Below are positions 31,398 to 34,231 of a DNA stretch of 34,231 nt, in pieces; within the stretch, counting starts at the first letter, position 1, and the number at the start of each line of letters is the position of its first letter. Origin of the DNA: Sedimentisphaerales bacterium (GTDB lineage: Bacteria > Planctomycetota > Phycisphaerae > Sedimentisphaerales > Anaerobacaceae); assembly GCA_030603595.1 (NCBI GenBank), contig JAUVXL010000014.1, forward strand, positions 1-34,231, written 5' to 3'. The notes beneath the pieces were generated by a model that saw nothing but the letters and a program-made list of their open reading frames with translations, ran no database searches and was not told the origin of the DNA. Both the position numbers and the translations under genes were made by a program.

Positions 31398-32618
31398 ATG
31401 TCCGAAGAATCTTCACAGAATAACCAGAGCGCGGCCGTTGCCGAGAGACCGCAACGTTCCAAAGAGTCATGGCAGCAGCGACAGGCAGCCATCGAGTCCG
31501 CCTCATCGGCGCAGACCGTCCCGCCCGGTCCCAAGCAAACCGGATGGGAGAAAGTCAGGAATTTCCGGTTGGAGTTCGGGCCGAGCAGAAAAGATATCCT
31601 AAACTTCACAAACCAGATCGCCGTGATGGTGCGGGCCGGAATTAGTCTGCAGGAATCCCTCGAGTCGATAGCCCAACAGAACACAAACCAGAAATTCAAA
31701 GTCGTAATCACAGACCTGAAGAACCGAATCGAAGCCGGACAAAGCTTCTCACAGGCGCTCGCTGAGCATCCGGAAGTATTCAGCAACCTATATATAAACA
31801 TGGTCGCCGCCGCCGAAGTCTCAGGCTCGCTAAGCTCAATGCTCCAGAAGCTCGCCGAATATCTCGATTCGGAGGCCGAGACCCGCTCGCAAGTCAGAGG
31901 CGCTATGGTCTATCCGGTTATAATTGCAGTGATGGCGGTTTCTGTTACAATTTTTCTCTTATGCTTTGTTCTGCCGAGGTTTACTACAATATTCTCCGGC
32001 AAAGAGCACCTCCTGCCGACGCCCACAAAAATACTCATGGCAAGCAGCGCCTTTCTTAGAGGCTATTGGTATTTCATTATTCCCGGTGTCGGAGCAGCTC
32101 TATGGGCGTTTTGGTATTTCATCGGAACCGCCGCCGGAAGACTCTGGTGGGACAAGACAAAACTCACTCTGCCTCTGATTAAGACGCTCTGCCGAAGCCT
32201 ATACATTACAAGGAGCCTGCACACAATGGGAGTGCTCATACGTTCCGGCGTCCCAATCCTCAGCACAATCTCAATAACCGCACAAATCTCCGGCAACGTC
32301 CTGTACAAGAGAATGTGGCTCGAAGTGCACGAAGAAGTAAGGCAGGGAAAGAAGATCGCTTCAAGCCTCAGTCAGTGCAATCTAATGCCCGGCAACGTCG
32401 TCCAGATGATACGAAGCGGAGAAGACTCCGGCACAATGGGCGACGTGCTAAAAGACGTCTCAAACTATTACGCAAGAGAACTCAAAACAGTCATCAAAAC
32501 GGTGACCTCGATGATCGAGCCAATTATGATTTGTATTATGGGCGTCCTCGTCGGATTCATTGCTATGAGTATCATTCTACCGATTTTCAGAATGTCCAGT
32601 CTCGTTATGGGGAAATAG
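31398..32618 (+). CDS. pilC: PilC/GspF inner-membrane platform protein
   Basis: A 406-residue polytopic protein with a disordered N-terminus (1-55), then two T2SSF domains: the first with ILNFTNQIAVMVRAGISLQE and the second with YITRSLHTMGVLIRSGVPIL. Transmembrane segments lie near residues 170-195, 215-240 and 375-398. PilC couples ATPase motion to pilin subunits. It begins 12 bases after pilT and is preceded by AAGG. The C-terminal MIEPIMICIMGVLVGFIAMS is typical. Confidence 0.93.
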   Translation: MSEESSQNNQSAAVAERPQRSKESWQQRQAAIESASSAQTVPPGPKQTGWEKVRNFRLEFGPSRKDILNFTNQIAVMVRAGISLQESLESIAQQNTNQKFKVVITDLKNRIEAGQSFSQALAEHPEVFSNLYINMVAAAEVSGSLSSMLQKLAEYLDSEAETRSQVRGAMVYPVIIAVMAVSVTIFLLCFVLPRFTTIFSGKEHLLPTPTKILMASSAFLRGYWYFIIPGVGAALWAFWYFIGTAAGRLWWDKTKLTLPLIKTLCRSLYITRSLHTMGVLIRSGVPILSTISITAQISGNVLYKRMWLEVHEEVRQGKKIASSLSQCNLMPGNVVQMIRSGEDSGTMGDVLKDVSNYYARELKTVIKTVTSMIEPIMICIMGVLVGFIAMSIILPIFRMSSLVMGK

Positions 32619-32667
32619 AAGGAATCCCAGAACAATAAACGCAAATCCCGGAGTGGGGCAAAGAAAA

Positions 32668-33150
32668 ATGAAGAGCAACGGTTTTACCCTTGTTGAAGTG
32701 CTGTTCGCAATACTGCTCGTCGGCCTGGCGATTGCGTCTCTCGTCGGAGCCAACGCCGCTTTTACCAGGGCCAACGGCGCCGGTGCGGACCTCTCAACCG
32801 CCGAGTTCCTCCTCGAACAGATCAAAGAGCTAACGGCAACCCTCCCGGTAATCGACCCGGAGACCGAAACCGATACCTTTGGTCCGGAAGGTGATGAGGC
32901 GACATTGGCCGCCTACGACGACCTCGACGACTTCGACGGAGCGTCATTCTCACCGCCGATCAGTGCAGGCAGAACGGTCTTGAGCGATTTCACTGCGTTT
33001 ACGCAGCAGATAACCGTCGAGAACGTAAGCGCCTCGAATTTCGAGTTGGTAGCGGACGACCACAGCACCGCATTTGTCCGAGTGACGGCAAAGGTGCTCA
33101 TGAACTCAACAGAAATCACCTCAGCAACCTGGATCAGGGCAGACTATTAG
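32668..33150 (+). CDS. minor pseudopilin (GspI/PilV-like)
   Basis: A 160-residue prepilin with the canonical signal NGFTLVEVLFAILLVGLAIA (Gly before Phe, Glu at +5) after a short leader MKSNG. The body is acidic in the middle (DPETETD, DDLDDFD). Subfamily is set mainly by its place after pilC and before a second longer prepilin, as in gspI-gspJ. A GTG at 32653 is possible but the ATG at 32668 gives the shorter, more usual leader. Confidence 0.8.
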   Translation: MKSNGFTLVEVLFAILLVGLAIASLVGANAAFTRANGAGADLSTAEFLLEQIKELTATLPVIDPETETDTFGPEGDEATLAAYDDLDDFDGASFSPPISAGRTVLSDFTAFTQQITVENVSASNFELVADDHSTAFVRVTAKVLMNSTEITSATWIRADY

Positions 33151-33206
33151 AGAAGTATAAACCGAACTCAGCCGAACGCGAAGTGATCACAAAACTCAAG
33201 AACCGC

Positions 33207-33242
33207 CGACGGGTGGCGCGCTCAAGCGCAGCTTGGGCGTGG
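33207..33242. repeat. CAAGC-GCA-GCTTG hairpin repeat, copy 2 (divergent)
   Basis: CGACGGGTGGC followed by GCTCAAGCGCAGCTTGGGCG is related to the 33-base units at 33330 and 21095. It lies between the two pseudopilin genes, about 90 bases from the next copy, in the same orientation. Confidence 0.65.
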
Positions 33243-33280
33243 TTCCGAACGAACCAGAACTGCCGATTACGGAACAAAAC

Positions 33281-33877
33281 ATGAGACATCTAACATCAAA
33301 CATCCAACATACGACAGAGGCCAAACGACGGGTGGCAGCCTCAAGCGCAGCTTGGGGATGGCCGACGCTACGACATACGACCAAAACAGCCTTCACGCTC
33401 GCCGAGCTGCTAATCGCCCTGGCGATCACGGCCATATTACTCACCGCCATAGCAGTAGCCTTCAACGCCTCGGTGATAAATTACACCGAGAACGAAAAAA
33501 TCTACAAAGCCATCAACAGCGCCAGGCAGGCAATGTTCCGCATTACGAGCCAGCTTCGCACCGCAGATAGCGTCGACTCGAGTGCCCCTGTCAATGAGTG
33601 CACCTTCGAGACGGCCGACGGCAAAAACCTGACCTACCGATACGACGCCTCGGCCAAAGTCCTCTACCTCATCACAAACGACGACACCACCGACCCCGAC
33701 TACAAACTCTGCGAAAACGTCGAGGCAATGACATTCACAAAGGACGTCGTAGTAGTCGTAGAAGACACGGTCGAGGTTACAAAGGTAAGAAGCGTACAGA
33801 TGGCAATAACAGTCTCAGCCGGAGGCCTAACCAAAAAACTCGCAGCAGCAGCGGTTATCAGAAGAAATCTCGACTAA
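33281..33877 (+). CDS. minor pseudopilin (GspJ/PilW-like) with an unusually long leader
   Basis: A 198-residue protein with a prepilin signal TAFTLAELLIALAITAILLT (Ala in place of Gly at the cleavage site). It has a typical GspJ-like body: NSARQAMFRITSQLRTADSV, FETADGKNLTYRYD, VRSVQMAITVSAGG. From the ATG at 33281 the leader would be about 37 residues; a GTG at 33332 shortens it to about 20. The leader is encoded by repeat DNA: a 7-base tandem repeat and a full copy of the hairpin repeat. The true start is therefore uncertain. Confidence 0.75.
   Translation: MRHLTSNIQHTTEAKRRVAASSAAWGWPTLRHTTKTAFTLAELLIALAITAILLTAIAVAFNASVINYTENEKIYKAINSARQAMFRITSQLRTADSVDSSAPVNECTFETADGKNLTYRYDASAKVLYLITNDDTTDPDYKLCENVEAMTFTKDVVVVVEDTVEVTKVRSVQMAITVSAGGLTKKLAAAAVIRRNLD
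33287..33314. repeat. four imperfect 7-base tandem units
   Basis: CATCTAA, CATCAAA, CATCCAA and CATACGA follow one another directly within the putative leader of the pseudopilin gene. It resembles simple heptad repeats seen in some planctomycete genomes; that comparison is from memory. Confidence 0.55.
33330..33362. repeat. CAAGC-GCA-GCTTG hairpin repeat, copy 3, inside a coding frame
   Basis: A 33-base unit nearly identical to 21095-21127 (one difference). In the pseudopilin frame it encodes about RVAASSAAWGWP. It is therefore either in a translated leader or just upstream of the real start. Confidence 0.7.
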
Positions 33878-34231
33878 CGCCAAACACAAAGCGCCCCCGT
33901 TTAGCCGTCGCCGCGCCGGCGACGTGCTAATTCCAACTCCCGGATCACCCGCCCCTCTTGTCATTGCGAGCACCTCGTCGCATTCTCAGCCCGCCGCCGG
34001 CGGGCCAGAAAATGAACCCTCAAGAATCGTCATTGCGAGGAGCGCAGTCCGCCTTTGGCGGACGGCAATTTATGCCTTAGGTATTTATGCCTTAGTCTCT
34101 TACAAATAAAATTGAACGCAAAATGGTCATAAAATATAAATCATCATGCAAATACGCCTCTCAGCGAGGGGATGATATACATTTCACGCAGTTTCAAAGC
34201 TGTTGCAGTAACTCTGCGTCCCAAAGCAGTC
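33878..34231. other. gene-poor right end with repeats
   Basis: 354 bases after the last pseudopilin. The left part holds GTCGCCGCGCCGGCGAC (33907-33923), a palindrome-like stretch; the middle holds the CATTGCGAG repeat. From 34100 on the sequence is AT-rich. An ATG at 34172 opens a 20-codon frame to the edge (ISRSFKAVAVTLRPKAV), possibly the start of the next operon gene, but the GAGGGG before it touches the ATG and support is poor. Confidence 0.4.
33960..34040. repeat. truncated composite CATTGCGAG repeat
   Basis: Half-sites GTCATTGCGAGCACC (33960) and CGTCATTGCGAGG (34028-34040) have the same spacing pattern and intervening blocks (ATTCTCAG, GAAAATGAA, CTCAAG) as 14482-14557. The inverted right end found in the other copies is missing. 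Confidence 0.65.

Noticed and set aside
33287-33362. CRISPR-like array in the right-hand repeats
   Set aside because: The units are not regularly spaced, the 7-base units have no spacers, and no cas genes are present.

Overview
The window looks like a chromosomal segment of a planctomycete, most likely a Phycisphaerae/Sedimentisphaerales-type marine or sediment bacterium. This is inferred from a combination of markers: a Tat-exported sulfatase, a dockerin-like secreted protein, two PEP-CTERM proteins, a pseudopilin-like protein with the C-terminal H-X9-DG signature, Tat-exported sugar isomerase-like proteins, and many short palindromic dispersed repeats. No rRNA, tRNA, CRISPR array or transposase gene was recognised.

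Left part (1-6100): the edge cuts a probable restriction-modification protein. A minus-strand cluster follows: ffh (SRP GTPase), a Tat sulfatase, a four-helix membrane protein and a translationally coupled small protein. Next come a decayed glycosyltransferase-like gene and, divergently, comF.

Middle part (6100-24600): a large secreted glycosidase-like protein with an inserted sandwich domain; a DUF4405-type membrane protein; a three-gene minus-strand group in which two paralogous secreted proteins (one with a dockerin-like tail, one with PEP-CTERM) flank an H-X9-DG pseudopilin; a Cys-containing small membrane protein; an HTH/S24 LexA-like repressor; a DUF362 double 4Fe-4S protein; a PEP-CTERM protein; mntP; a DUF1638 protein; two tandem transglutaminase-like paralogs, the second lacking the catalytic Cys and Asp; a secreted protein with an Ada-like Cys domain; a Tat sugar-isomerase-like protein; and a phosphomannomutase/phosphoglucomutase.

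Right part (25037-33877): a plus-strand operon for a type IV pilus / type II secretion-like machine, in the order pilM, pilN, pilO, a PilP/GspC-like gene, a pilB/gspE ATPase, a pilT ATPase, pilC/gspF and two minor pseudopilins. It assembles a cytoplasmic-to-periplasmic platform, extension and retraction ATPases, and pseudopilus tip subunits. The secreted sulfatase, glycosidase, dockerin-like and PEP-CTERM proteins fit a lifestyle of degrading sulfated polysaccharides.

The most unexplained signal lies between genes. Several families of short palindromic repeats recur. At four loci (5958-6113, 15838-15996, 22002-22131, 30146-30230) a palindromic core sits inside a longer inverted repeat whose sequence is specific to that locus. 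Another hairpin repeat has landed inside the leader of a pseudopilin gene.
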